Origin: Citrus sinensis
Lineage: Eukaryota > Streptophyta > Magnoliopsida > Sapindales > Rutaceae
Assembly (NCBI RefSeq): GCF_022201045.2
Contig: NC_068558.1
Span: 43,109,501 to 43,173,500, forward strand
Length of the DNA stretch: 64,000 nucleotides
Direction of reading: 5' to 3'
Under the pieces are notes generated by a model. The model did no database searches. It was given only the letters and a program-made list of their open reading frames with translations, and had not been told where the DNA came from. This document shows, piece after piece, positions 1-12,000 of this stretch (position 1 is its first letter; every line of letters begins with the position of its first letter). The translations under genes and the position numbers were made by a program.

Positions 1-724
1 ACCCTTTTTTTAGTAGGAAGTTGTAACTGATATACCAACCTACGTGGTTTCCAACTCAGCCATGTTCCATCTAAATCATATTTGACTATCGACACAAATT
101 CTTTTCATCAACATTGGTGATCTGTTCTTGCTCATTCATTCTTCTTATGGAGGCATTTCACCTTGTAACACTGAATGGATAATTTAACGTTATAGTTAGA
201 GCAGAAATAAATTGGCCCAGCCCATCCTTGTATATTTACATCAACATTGTTATTTGTATCCACATTCTTATGTATATCCTACATAACTACTAAGATATAG
301 GGTTTTCTTTTTCATTTAACTCATCTAGTTTCAACCCCTTTATCTCCTCTTTCTAACTCAGATACTCTGTGATAGAAAAGCTCCATTTCAGGTTGGTGCC
401 ACACTGTTCTTTCCTGTCAATCTCACAGCCAAATTCCAGTCTTGTAGAATTGTCATTTTCATATTTTTCTTCTTGAATTCAGAGTTTCATTTTCGTTGCA
501 GTAGTTACAACAACAGCTGATGCATGATTGTTGTTGAGACTTTTTCCATTGGTGTTTGCCTATCGTGGAATGCAGTAAAATATTTTTCTATTTAATGTTA
601 AAATTCTTGGACAGGTCTTTTCCATGAGAGATTCTTCTCTATATCCTTGGTCTATGCTCTGTCAACTAATTGTCAGAGAGTTTGCTTGCTTATTCCTAAT
701 TGTGTTTTTGTTTCAATCTTTCAG
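1..724 (+). other. Intron and upstream part of the pfkB gene
   Basis: No coding exon is visible here. The sequence is T-rich with frequent stops in all frames and ends in a pyrimidine stretch and the acceptor at 721-724 (tcag), so at least the right part is an intron of the pfkB-type gene that continues to 1669. Earlier exons of that gene must lie to the left of the window or are too short to recognise. Confidence 0.5.
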
Positions 725-1669
725 GCTGAATCATTGACTGGCTTAAGGAACCCAATAACCGCAGGGCAGGAGTTACTGAGGAAGGGGCTGCGCACAAAGT
801 GGGTTGTTGTTAAAATGGGTCCCAGGGGTTCAATTTTAGTTACGAAGTCAAGTATATCATGTGCACCTGCTTTCAAGGTATGATTTGTATAAGACTTTCT
901 TGTAATTTAGCTTTAATTGTCTAGTGTCAACTATTGAAATGAATGCTCAGAAATAACTATCAATTTTTAATGTTCTCTCAGGACTAACCTAAATCATGTA
1001 TTATGTAATGCTTGGTCTCATAACATTGTTGACCTTCTGTGACCAATTGGAGATAAAAAGTTCCCTAGTTTTTAAAATAAGTTCAACATTGTGATTTTCT
1101 TCGCTCCTGTTTTCTTCAACATATCAAGCCAAAAAGTAATCTTATGAGAACCTGTTTTCTACTGCTACTAATGTGTATTCACATTTGACCTCTCCCTCAG
1201 TCCTGTTTATTTAAATGCCACAGCTCTTTTCACATTCTTATATGCACAACAAGATATTGATTAGCATTTGACACATGACCAGGTGAATGTGACTGATACT
1301 GTTGGATGTGGAGATAGCTTTGTGGCTGCTGTTGCATTTGGTTTTATACATAATATGCCCACAGTTAATACATTAACAATTGCAAATGCAGTAGGTGCTG
1401 CAACTGCAATGGGTTGTGGTGCTGGTAGGAATGTGGCAACCTTGGAGCGAGTAATAGAACTTATGAGAGCATCCAACCTCAATGAGGATAATGCATTTTG
1501 GAATGAACTACTTGATCAGAACGTAAACGCTGAAAATATTACATTTCTTTCAAGGTTCGGCATAAATGGAAGCAGCAACTCCCTGAACCATGTGAATCTA
1601 CAAAAAGTGGTTTCGGAATTGTTACCTAAGCTTGAATACTCGCAGTTAGAGGGAAAAGTGCCATCTTGA
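725..1669 (+). CDS. pfkB-type carbohydrate kinase, C-terminal two exons (5' partial)
   Basis: Two exons are visible, 725-877 and 1283-1669, joined in phase 0, giving about 179 residues up to the stop TGA at 1667-1669. The first exon encodes a segment beginning AESLTGLRNP and containing KWVVVKMGPRGS, the strand that precedes the active site in ribokinase/pfkB enzymes. The second exon starts with VNVTDTVGCGDSF, which is the pfkB signature 2 (usually DTxGAGDxF). It keeps the catalytic Asp and anion-hole Gly residues, with Cys in place of the common Ala. The GCGD form is typical of a plant-specific pfkB-like branch, and family knowledge predicts ATP-dependent phosphorylation of a sugar or related alcohol, substrate unknown. 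The last 60 residues are a divergent tail without a clear domain. The N-terminal half, including the substrate-binding region, is not in the window, so substrate and localisation cannot be judged. Confidence 0.85.
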
Positions 1670-3090
1670 TGGACTATGAGGAGCAACAGGTTTTCAGGTA
1701 CTGATTTGAATTTATAGGAACTAATACTTTCAATTGGTTCTACTGGGTCTGATTGCTGGTAATTATACTGGGAGGCCAGATCTGGACAATTAACACAATG
1801 GATTCTTAATTTCTTATTTATTGGAAGTGGGATATAATGCTCTTATTGGCCATTGGGAAAAGCTCTGGTAGGTGTTGGCAAGATTTGCTAGTATGCAGTT
1901 AATGACTTCATCTCCTCTTTCAGCGAGCATTTATGGATATGGTTTTCTGGTGATATTTTTGTAGCCATAGGAATCCTAGAGAACTTTGCTTCTGATATGG
2001 AGATTCTGCATGGCATTTCACACATACCTGTAATTTTGTAAGGATGTTCCTTTTTTTGTTTTTTTTGGGTTTGCATCACTCAATAAAATGCTTATAATGA
2101 CAGGAGATTGGAATTTTTGGGTTGATGCTGCCTGTGTCGACAGATCTTTTACTAAACGGATACAGAAACAGAATTTTCTTGCTTGTTCTTCAATTTTTTC
2201 CTTTTTGGGTCCTTTAAATTCCATTTCCTTGGATTAAATGGCAGGTGTACTCTTGAAACCATAGTGAAACATTATTGGTCAAAAACAATTTATTTTCAGT
2301 TTGCATTTTAGAAAACTAATATTTCGATTTGATGAACTTGATATACTTTTATTACCATTTGATGTCTGGCGAATGAATAACCTGTTTTCTGTGGGATTTG
2401 TAAGCTGTTGACTTATAGGGTAATAAAATCCATAAAATAAAACCCCATTTTTTGGACAAACAAACACATAATATAAATATTTTAATACTATAATTTTTAT
2501 TCTATGGTTACAGTATTAGTAGGTCGAATTCTTTAACTTACCCACCGTCTATTCAATCATCAATCAGACAATCGCCAAAATCAAAGTCAAAGTTGCTCAC
2601 TTGCTTTACCTAACTGATTTCTAAGTAAATGTTTAGCATTTACAAGTTACCTTTACCTGATTAATTTATTTCTTCCTTTCAAGAATGTGAAAATCCGAAG
2701 TTTGGACCCTGTCCTTGTTAGTCACAAAAAAGAAAAAAAGAAAAAAAAAAGAGAGAATATTTTATGAGAAATAGTTGAAATTTCTTCAAAGTAAAAAATC
2801 GGCCTTTCGTATATGGAAGCCAGTTGATTTCTTTCTTTTCTTGCCCTGTCGCTGCAGCCGACGCTCGAAACTTCTTTCAGTTTGGAGATAAGCTCATACA
2901 TGACGTGGACATTAAAAAAAAAAATTATTTGTTCTCACATTTATCTTATTTGTTGCTAACTTGCTATTGTCAAAGTTTTTCGAAAGAGCAAAATTAATTA
3001 TGATGTCTAGAGCGTGTGAATTCCAAGCAGACGCGGATGTGAAAGCACAAAGAATTATATATATACATAAAAACTATTAGTATGGTATCG
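1670..3090. other. 3' flank of pfkB gene and intergenic DNA
   Basis: The first few hundred bases are probably the 3' UTR of the pfkB gene. A gtttctcaggtactg-like stretch at about 1690 could be a UTR splice site, but nothing shows it is used. The rest is AT-rich with poly-A runs at 2725-2750 and 2912-2922. No gene is supported. Confidence 0.4.
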
Positions 3091-3279
3091 TACCCCGATC
3101 ACCAATAAATTAACGGACCCTTGAATAATCAGACTCAATCGGTGTCAATTTGTGTTTACACAGCTTGGAGAATAGAGAATGCCAAATGTGTACCGATTAC
3201 CGATAAATTAATGGACCCTTAAAATAATCAGACTCAGTCGGTGTCAACTTGTGTCGACACAGCTTAGAGAATAGAGATT
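3091..3279 (+). repeat. Two-copy tandem duplication, period about 100 bp
   Basis: Unit 1 (3091-3179) and unit 2 (3191-3279) are direct copies with scattered substitutions. Shared blocks include ataaatta-ggaccctt, ataatcagactca, tcggtgtcaa, and acagctt-gagaatagaga. The two are separated by about 11 bases. No coding potential is seen. Confidence 0.85.
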
Positions 3280-6200
3280 GTTTTCCAGAGGATTGGAAAT
3301 TGAAGGCTGGCTTTGCTTGCGAAATTGAAGATGCATCAACACAGTAGTAGTACTGTGTGATAGTGTGTCATCCAGCAATCAATCATTGATGTGTGCATCT
3401 GTCTATATCATGTGAAAATGCAATATATCAAACTAAAAACTATATAGGTGGACTCTATGACAATGATTGTAATATTAGGTGGTCAGGGTCATTTCACCTT
3501 GCTGTTTCTCCAGTATTATTATATATATAAATCAGCATTTATAAAATAGAAACTGGGAATTAAATTAGAAAGGCTTTCATTATCCTTTTAATCAAATATT
3601 TGACAAAACTGGTATTTGGTATGTAATGACGCGACCCTAACTACATATACAAAGACATTTGCTAGATACAAGCAAAAATCAAAAGATGCCTAATCGAATT
3701 CGATATGTACGGCTCCTTTATATATATATAGAGCTACTTTCAATATACAGCAGCTGGTCTCTACCAAAATAATAATAATTCTACACAACTTTTATAGTAG
3801 AACATGGCAACATGCTTGAAATGTGGAAACAGAATGATCTTCGAAAAGGTACATTGACTTTTATGCTCTTCTGGTTAGTGCAATAATCTCTTTAACTTGC
3901 TTTTATAAGTTCAATCAATTGGTAAAGGCACGTCATACCGCCATATATAATAATATATTGAGATCAAACGACACTTTAATTCTGGCAGCAAATTTAGACA
4001 GCATAGGGGCCCCTAATTAAAGCCGGTTTCGACTCGAAGATTTTCCACGGCAAGACTACAAGTTTTTTCTTGGAGATACTAATATAGATTTCTGGGCCAA
4101 GCAAAGTTGTCGCTATGCATATTCTTTTTTAAATTTTATTTGATGTTGAATCCTATGGTGGAAATCAACAATGAGTAGTGACCACAGGAATGTGATAATA
4201 ATGCAGTGTTTCTTCAATTCTTAGCTTAGCTGTATCTCATCATCATTGTTTTTACATAACTGGAATAGCTAGCTTTGCTATCTTATCTAACACATCCCAT
4301 CTTAATCTGTCATTTAACCATTTGATTGACCCACCTGTCAATCTCAATTTGATGGTGATTCTACGTACCAATTAGACATTCTCCAATAATATACAAAGTC
4401 AAATAACTGTACGAATAATCAAGTTATAGGTTTGTTTAATTTTCACCGATAATCTCCTTATCGATGAAAATTTTTATCCATTTTCATACGCTGATAAATG
4501 GGCATAACTTGGACTATCAGATTCGGGTACATATAATATCATTTCAAAGCTCTCACAGTTCAGGACGACCAAACTCACAGCTATGTTGGAGCTTCTCAGT
4601 CGAAATACTTTTGCTAAATTAATATTCATTGTTTTGAAGCTCAAATTTTGCGGTTTAAGTGTTCATTTTACCTTGTGTTTAGGTATCACTAGGAGTCTAG
4701 TTCGAGTTTAATAACTTCTTTTTTTAACTGTATAAATTCTTTTATTCAGTAACTAGCATCCATATTTTTCTGACAAAATTAAAAAAAAATAAATCTATAA
4801 AGGGAAACATTTTACGAATTACACAGAATAGGGTTTTTGAATTTAACAGACAAGCAAATGTAACTTTCAGGCGGTGCCCATAATGTTACCATGCATGATT
4901 GCATGGACTCATCGTAAATTCCAAGAGAGAACATGTAGAAGTTTACAGTGGGCTATCTAGTACTGGCTAAACAGCAGATTTTTCATCATTATTTTTTGGT
5001 CGTGTGTACAATATGAAACAGCAAAACCTGAATATATGTTCTGTTTGGAACTGTTCAGATTCCAAATTCACGTCAATAATTTTCGCTCTCGGGAATCTCA
5101 TCCGGCCAGTATTCGAGTAGCGGGTGTACGTACGTTCAATTCTGCCAAACCTGGAGAAATTTAAAATAGTGTTTTTCGGTTGTGACAATTTAAAGCCGTC
5201 GGTGAACATAATATGGTTATTTGATATCACTAATGACAAATTCTAAAATACACGTGATATATTACAACTAATTGATATATGTATACGTAATTAAATTTGA
5301 TATAATCACAATTTTTATAATAATTTTTTAAAATAAATATACACGTATCATAACATTATTTATTAATCACATGACTGACATGATATCTTTGATGTCTTTT
5401 AAATTTTCTCGTGAATTTCATATGATTATTTGATATCGCTTTACAAACTTCAATGGAAGTACAATTAATGCAAAACTATTGCTTCTAATGTATTAATTAA
5501 TAAATTTCTTATTAATATATTGTTTGTTCTAGATCAACTTCTTCATGGTAATTCTCCAAGGCGTTCCAAGAAGAAATTGGATTTTTTTTTAAATTAAAAA
5601 AAAAGTTGGGAGTCTAGCCACAAAGTTGTTACTAGTTCAACACAGAACTGAGATCCAGACAAGATTTGCAAATTATTATTAGAAAGCTTCGTGTTCCACT
5701 TTTTCTTTTGTTACAATATCTTATCTCCCTTTTCTCCTTATATTTGTGGTATTGCACTTTAGACAGCTAGCTTTAATAGGTCAATCTGCATTAATAAGCT
5801 TGGGATTTAAGCTTGGAATCACACTATTTGGCTGCGTATGCCCTAATTGATGAAGGTTCTCCCTTTACCCCATCGACAAGCAAAAGATAAATACTTTACT
5901 TGAGAGGTGAGAATAAACACCCGGTCAAGGGCTCTTTATATATAATATTTACTCAGCTTGAACTATAACAATTCATCGTCTCCTTAATCATGACAACTAT
6001 GCTTTCAAGAGAAGAATCTTGCAGGCTTGTGGCCTATTTCATAACGTGTAAGAAGATAATTTAAGACAAGTAGATCCGCACAAATAATTTTTTTTTTACA
6101 TATAATTTGATGGTAACCTTTTCCTCCGGTTTCCATTCATGATGTGAGTGGCCACACATCTCTTGATTCTACTCAACAGATTTTTCTAACTTTTTACTAC

Positions 6201-7395
6201 TTGATATTAATAGATATCTAGAGTACTAATATAAATATATGTTTCTTTCGAATTTAGATGTTCTCCTGACCTAAACTTTTTAAAGTTTTGTTTGAAATAC
6301 ACATGCAGTATAAATATTTCTAAGATTAAGATTTAATTTATTTTAGACTTTCTTTATCAAACATAAAAAATCACATCATTTTCTTAGCTAATTAAAACTC
6401 AAAAATTACGAAATATCTAAGAAGGATTCGTATCCTCTCCTTATTATTATTTTTTTCCTTCTTGCCTCTCCTTACCTTCATAATCAGGAGAGAAAAAACA
6501 ATTGGCTTGATTGTAAATAAATTTTTTTTTAAAAAGATAACTTGATTTTCATCACTTATTAAACAAAGAAAGACAAAAGAAAGTAAAAATTAAAAGAAAA
6601 CAAAAACAAAAAAAAACAAGAAACAAAGTCCTTGTGTGTCTAAGAAATGTTAACTCTACTTCTATTCTATTGCCTTTTCCCCTATTTCTTGTTCATCCAA
6701 AAAAACTCTGGCAAATAATCTGGCTGGCTGGTCAGATTCCCCTCAAAGTTAAATCGAGAATGAGAAAAGAGGAAACAACATTTACATATGTAAAATAATT
6801 TGCAGACAAACAGTGCAAGGAATTAAATTAATTGCAGGCAAGTGAAAACAAATTAACAATAATGCATTCAATTAATTAATTGCAATAATAATTGTCTTCA
6901 ATTATTATTGCACAATTGTTATTTCAGTCTGCCGACAACAATAATGCGCATTCAATTCTAGTCTAATTCCATGACATAAATTCTTAAAAGAATTAACCGC
7001 CGTGATTCTTCTTCGCTCAAGTTTATACTAAAATTTAAAGTTTATTGTGATAAGAGTTTGGATAAAAGCGGCACTTGTCTTGCTAAATCGGCTAATTTGC
7101 CAAGAAAACGATTTATTTTGATGTTTAAAAAGGAAATTAAAGAAAATTAAATTTAAACTTACAGAATTTAAATGACATGTCATATGGAACTTAAAAAAAA
7201 TGGGGTTAGGAGAGAATTCGGATTTCGTATTTTCATGAGCTTTATCCAGTGCGAATGTCCGTATATTTAAAAATGCAGATTCGCTATATATAACATATGG
7301 TGTATTAGTGTTTTTAATATTTTTTATTTAATTAACTCATACACCTCATGGTATATACAACAAATTGATATTTTAAAAGATGAAAGCGTCCACAA

Positions 7396-7428
<33 letters not shown>

Positions 7429-7430
7429 AA
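3280..7430. other. Intergenic, AT-rich, no gene seen
   Basis: Both strands have only short random-looking frames. There is a small perfect hairpin at 4438-4472: arms aattttcaccgata and tatcgatgaaaatt (one G-T type mismatch) around a 7-base loop. Poly-A/T and TA microsatellite runs occur at 3720-3730, 5580-5605 and 7402-7428. The remainder shows nothing I can name. Confidence 0.5.
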
Positions 7431-7437
7431 ATTTTCT

Positions 7438-7573
7438 AAGGAATTCTTTAAGTTATTAAAGTACGAGTAAGTTAAGAAAAACACATACTCTAATAGTAAA
7501 ATACACTGCTTTGGAGTGTTTATTTTGCCTATCTTTTATTTCATTGCTTATTTTAATAACTTAAGGAATCTTA
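7438..7573. repeat. Inverted repeat, arms about 23 bp
   Basis: The left arm at 7438-7460 (aaggaattctttaagttatt...) pairs with the right arm at 7550-7573 (...aataacttaaggaatctt) at about 20 of 23 positions. The loop is about 90 bases. TA microsatellites flank both sides. It could be a small MITE remnant that abuts the next element. Confidence 0.55.
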
Positions 7574-7582
7574 TATATATAT

Positions 7583-7998
7583 ATATAGTCGTTCTCAAGT
7601 TCAAAAATCCCGAATTTTATAAAAATTGGGATGAGTTGACAACAGTGTGAGCGTACTTTATTGTCAAACAGTTTACAATATTGTAAAAGTTTGTTCGTAT
7701 CATTGTCAATTTATCCCAAATGATATGAACATAGTTTCACAACGTTGTCAAACAATTTATAATGTTATGAAAGTCTATTCACATTGTTGTTAACTTTACT
7801 CAAATTAATTTTAAATTAGTATGTGTGTATAGTTTTTTTTTAGTGCAGACGCCCTAATTTTTTTCATTCGGACACATTATTAAACCATGTGGTTTAATAG
7901 AGTTAGTGCAGACACGCCATTAAATCGCATAGTTTAACAAGATATCCGCATTAACAAAATGAAGGAATCCACACCTGAGAATGATTATATATATATAA
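7583..7998. mobile_element. MITE-like element with TIRs, inserted in TA repeat
   Basis: The ends are inverted copies: left atatagtcgttctcaagt (7583-7600), right acctgagaatgattatat (7973-7990), differing at about three positions. Both ends sit in TATATA, consistent with a TA-type target duplication. Inside are two imperfect direct copies of a roughly 60-bp block at about 7661-7722 and 7748-7804, each opening with ttgtcaaaca-ttta. There is also a short palindromic block, taaaccatgtggttta, near 7883-7898. No reading frame is present, so it would be non-autonomous. Confidence 0.55.
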
Positions 7999-8401
7999 AG
8001 CTACTTATGAATAACGTTATTTTTTATAATAGGGTTTAAAAGAAACAATTAAACAAAAACTTTGCTTCTTAATTAATTTCAAAGACGAAAAAGAAGCTAT
8101 TCGGGTTGACCTCGCTATCAGATATAGAATATGGGCGCTTTTGTCTTGTACAATGATATATAATTATGTTGGAGAAAAAGTGATTTAAGTTATTCAACCA
8201 AATAACAATTCTTATTTGGATTTGTTATTGGAAAGATCATTCGCCACAAAACTTCATCACTCTAGCTAATAGCTAAGTGTGAAAAGCACGTTAGGGGCAG
8301 TGTAGAAAGTGGACTCCATGTCATGTGATGTGATATTCCCAAGACTAATTATAATATTAAAGCATCATGACCCCGGCCCTCTTCAATACTAGCTACCTAC
8401 G

Positions 8402-8420
8402 TGTATATAAATATATATAG
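8402..8420 (+). promoter_or_regulatory. Possible TATA box of the MIR166 transcript
   Basis: The run gtatataaatatatatag contains a good TATATAAA core about 180 bases upstream of the miR166 foldback. That spacing suits a plant pri-miRNA promoter. The assignment rests on position only, since TA-rich runs are common here. Confidence 0.3.
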
Positions 8421-8582
8421 TATAATGACATCCATGAGGCCATGAACATGATATAAAATTATAAATAATGCATGGCCAAATCAAAATCTGGCTACCAATA
8501 TTTGACATCCAAGTAGCCTCCATGTCTTCTTTCTTCTTTCTCTCTGAGAAAATACTCTCTCTTCCTCCTCGATCATACATGA

Positions 8583-8692
8583 ACGGTTGAGGGGAATGTT
8601 GTCTGGTTCGAGATCACTCGTGGACGAATTAATTAATAACTTATTGTCTTTTGAATGATTTCGGACCAGGCTTCATTCCCCCCAACTCAGTT
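8583..8692 (+). ncRNA. MIR166: MIR166 microRNA precursor
   Basis: The 21-base mature miR165/166 sequence is present exactly at 8661-8681, starting tcggaccaggc and ending ttcattcccc. The star strand lies at 8593-8613, starting ggaatgttgtc and ending tggttcgaga. It pairs with the mature sequence in a foldback whose loop of about 47 bases contains aattaattaataa. Star on the 5' arm and mature on the 3' arm is the standard MIR166 arrangement. In land plants miR166 directs cleavage of class III HD-ZIP mRNAs and so sets leaf polarity, vascular pattern and meristem identity. The transcript should be capped and polyadenylated and extend beyond the hairpin on both sides, but I cannot place its ends. 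Which family member (MIR166a to h) this is cannot be told from the window alone. Confidence 0.95.
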
Positions 8693-8950
8693 TAATTGCT
8701 CTTCATCATCATCGTTACATAAGCTTCATATATCTTCGTTCTGCAAGCCATTATTGTGTTTTGGGTGGTGGCTTTGTCTCCACGTTTGCTGAATCGTTTG
8801 GTGCAAACGAAAGGTTGAAGTACCAGACGCGCTTTGAGCAGAAGCAGATGATGGGTATGCGATACAATTTTCATCTACTTCATCAATTTACATTTTTTTT
8901 TCTTTGCGATGCCTATATTATTATCTTGACATACACACACTCTAATTTTT

Positions 8951-9091
8951 CAGTTCAGGATTTTAAAGTGTGGGAAAAATTTAAAAAAATATTAAAACTA
9001 TAGAATTTAAGAGCTTTAAAATTTAAAGCAGTTAAACTGTACGATTTATACTTTTTTATAAATTTTCAAGCACTTTAAAATTCTAAATTGG
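8951..9091. mobile_element. Diverged foldback element, relative of the copy at 26.3 kb
   Basis: The left arm at 8951-8985 (cagttcaggattttaaagtg then tgggaaaaattt) pairs imperfectly with a right arm at about 9055-9091 that ends cactttaaaattctaaattgg. The left-arm sequence also matches the left arm of the hairpin at 26279 (cagtcaggaattttaaagtg). It lies about 270 bases downstream of the mature miR166 and may be inside the primary transcript. Confidence 0.5.
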
Positions 9092-12000
9092 TGTAAATAG
9101 TTGACTCTAAACTTAAAAGTTGATCATCTTTCATTTTCACCTTTTTTTTTTATGTTTATCGAATTTTCACAGTTGATTAACTTGTATAGATTTTTATTGC
9201 ACCAATTAATCTACTATCACTTAATTTTTTTATCTAAATTAAAATGATCAGAGCCATAAATTGAGGATTCATCATACCATGATATGCCAAACTATATCTA
9301 CCAGGTGGGTCATATATTAAATCTATGTGGGTCTCAAGGCTACATGAATAAACCAAATAAATCTACCTTGCAAGTCAGATTTAACATGTGAATCTCATAA
9401 ATTCATTTTTCATGTGGGTCACATAACTCATATCTGCTGCCGGAATTTGAGATTTCAAACGGAGAAATTCATAAAGCTAGATAACGAACATGATACGGGC
9501 ATCCACAATATCAATGTGATCATGTCCTTTGTGTAAAGTAATAAGGTAGAAAATTTATTGGAAACCAAAGTACTTTGGTTAGCAGGCTGAGACTTGATTT
9601 GATAAGACTGAGATATGTGGGAGATAAAAGATTGTTGAAAAAGAGGTAAAAAATTAAAAAGGGTGGGGTTTTAGGGAAAACCAATGTAGGATCTTTGTCT
9701 GCTCATGTGTCCCATGTTGCGATGACTTTTCCATGCATGATGAAGGCCTACTAATTATTAATGCTTAATTAGTTTCTAGGGTTAGATTCTAGGGTTAGGG
9801 TCAATATAACTTAATTATCTCTTAATCATTATTATTTATTAATTGTTAGAAATGTTGTGTTCATGTTCTTTGAATCTAATTGACTCCTGGGCATATATAT
9901 ATCTTTGATCTTACATGCCACATCCATTGATAGCTGGTGTCATAAGGTAAGAAAAGACTAATAAAGAGCTCTAGAGTATATGTCAATTATGGACCAATTT
10001 TTATTTATTTATTATTTTTGGAAAAAAAATCACATTCTGGAATCTGAAACACATAACTACATGCTGCTTATTGATTAATTAGTTCTTAACAGAAGAACTC
10101 AGAACTGTAATGTTATGTCTTCCCAAAGTTCCATTTACCCCATAATTAAATAATATCTCTTGCAAATAAGTACTTCCTGGTAATCATCAGCAAAGATGAG
10201 ATGAGTAATATAGTGAGGATTGAACGTGGATATATATATTTTTGTTGAAAACCTGGGATGGAGGAGGAGATGAACACAACTACTTGTTAAAGTACAGATG
10301 GCTGTAACGTTACAGCGCGCCCATTAAAAATTTTCATCACATTTTTTTAGTTCTTTGTCTAAGTTTCCACAATTATGATTGATGTTTCTCAAATTCTTTA
10401 AAAGAGTGAAGTATAATGTCATTATTTATGTTATCAGCTTCTCTTTTTTCTTTACATAGTATAAGTAGAAAAATCTAGTAAAATAGCTGAAGCATATCAC
10501 CAAAAATTTGGTGGACTCTAACATTACACACTAGCGAGAGGAACTAAAATTAAAGGGAAAAAGTGATTATTACAACCTAAAAGGATTGATTCTATTTATC
10601 TGATAGAAAATAACCCCTTTTGACATGACAAAGAATCGTAAAGAAGACGGTAGATTTTAATTTGTACATGTTCTTTTATAACTTTTAACGGAATCTGGGC
10701 ATACAATTGTCTCTTGCTTATGATTCAATTAATATGTGTTCAAGTTCCCACGTTCAGTAACACCACCCCCGAATCATCCTCGCAGTCATTTGATTGGTCA
10801 AAATAAGGAGAAAGAAATCACAGAGCCGCAGCCATGAGCTTACCTAACAAAACAGAAATTTCCAAAGTGAATTACCTAACAAAAAGTTAATTTGTCTGAC
10901 TTACACCTCAAAGTTATTAAAGAATGAATTATATTGTTAGTGTATTACTTTTTGACTTCCATCCCAATGATACTCGTTTTATAAAACAAATCCATTTAAA
11001 ACTGAAAAGAAAGAAAATTTCTGTTAGGCATCACAATCACAATGCTACTGCTATTTAAAAGCTGGACTCAACTAAATTAGGAGAATGAATAAATAAATAA
11101 ATAAATAGATACTATGTAAGTTAATCTGCATGATATTGTTGATTATGCAACTGAGTTCTGTTCTCCCCAATCACTTAGGGCTTAATTTCAAACGAGCTCA
11201 TCATGATATCGTAAAGCTATGAATATCTTGTCAAGAGATTGGTGAAGGGTGCAAGATATAAACCAAAAGGACAATTTGTCACATAATGTCGACATGATTG
11301 TAAGGGAAGTCTGGTAAAAAAATCCATTGTTAAAGAGGGAACAAGGTATCTTGCCAGTGAATTATTCTTCTTGTTTCTGAATCTTTTACGTATTGATTGG
11401 ATTGGCTGCATCCAACGGCAATGGTGGCATTTTAGAGTATCCTCACATTCCGTTCGCTAACTTCGTAGCATTATGGTAAATAATTGATTTGGTAAAAAAT
11501 GAGCTACAGTTTCCTTCCCCCTGTTGTCGATCAATTTTCTTTATGACCAAACAGGGGAAATTAAATAAAAAATAATGATAATAAGTAATAGCTTCTTTTG
11601 AGATCCAAGAAAGCACAAAAGATTTCAGGGGTCAGTGAAGTGCCTGTGCCATTAGCCATTTCTTGAAATAACTTGAGAGCAGTATATCAGCCGGACGTAT
11701 CGAAATCAACTCTCTTGCACACAAAAATAACTCACGGTGAAGGTGAAGCCTTACCCACTTTTTAAAGCTGTAAAGAACAATAATAATGCTGTGAAGTTTT
11801 GAAAGCCATTAAACGATCGGCTAAAGCTGTTGTTTCTGCGATTTAGCCTTTTAGGGTACACATTCCGAACATGGTTTTTGTGATTTTCTATTTTGAATAT
11901 CGTACTAAAGAATCCATTACAAATTGAATGATATATGTTAGAAATCTTGGGCGTGCCTCCAGTTTGAAGTCAATGTACTCCTCAAAAAAATTTGCTCAGT

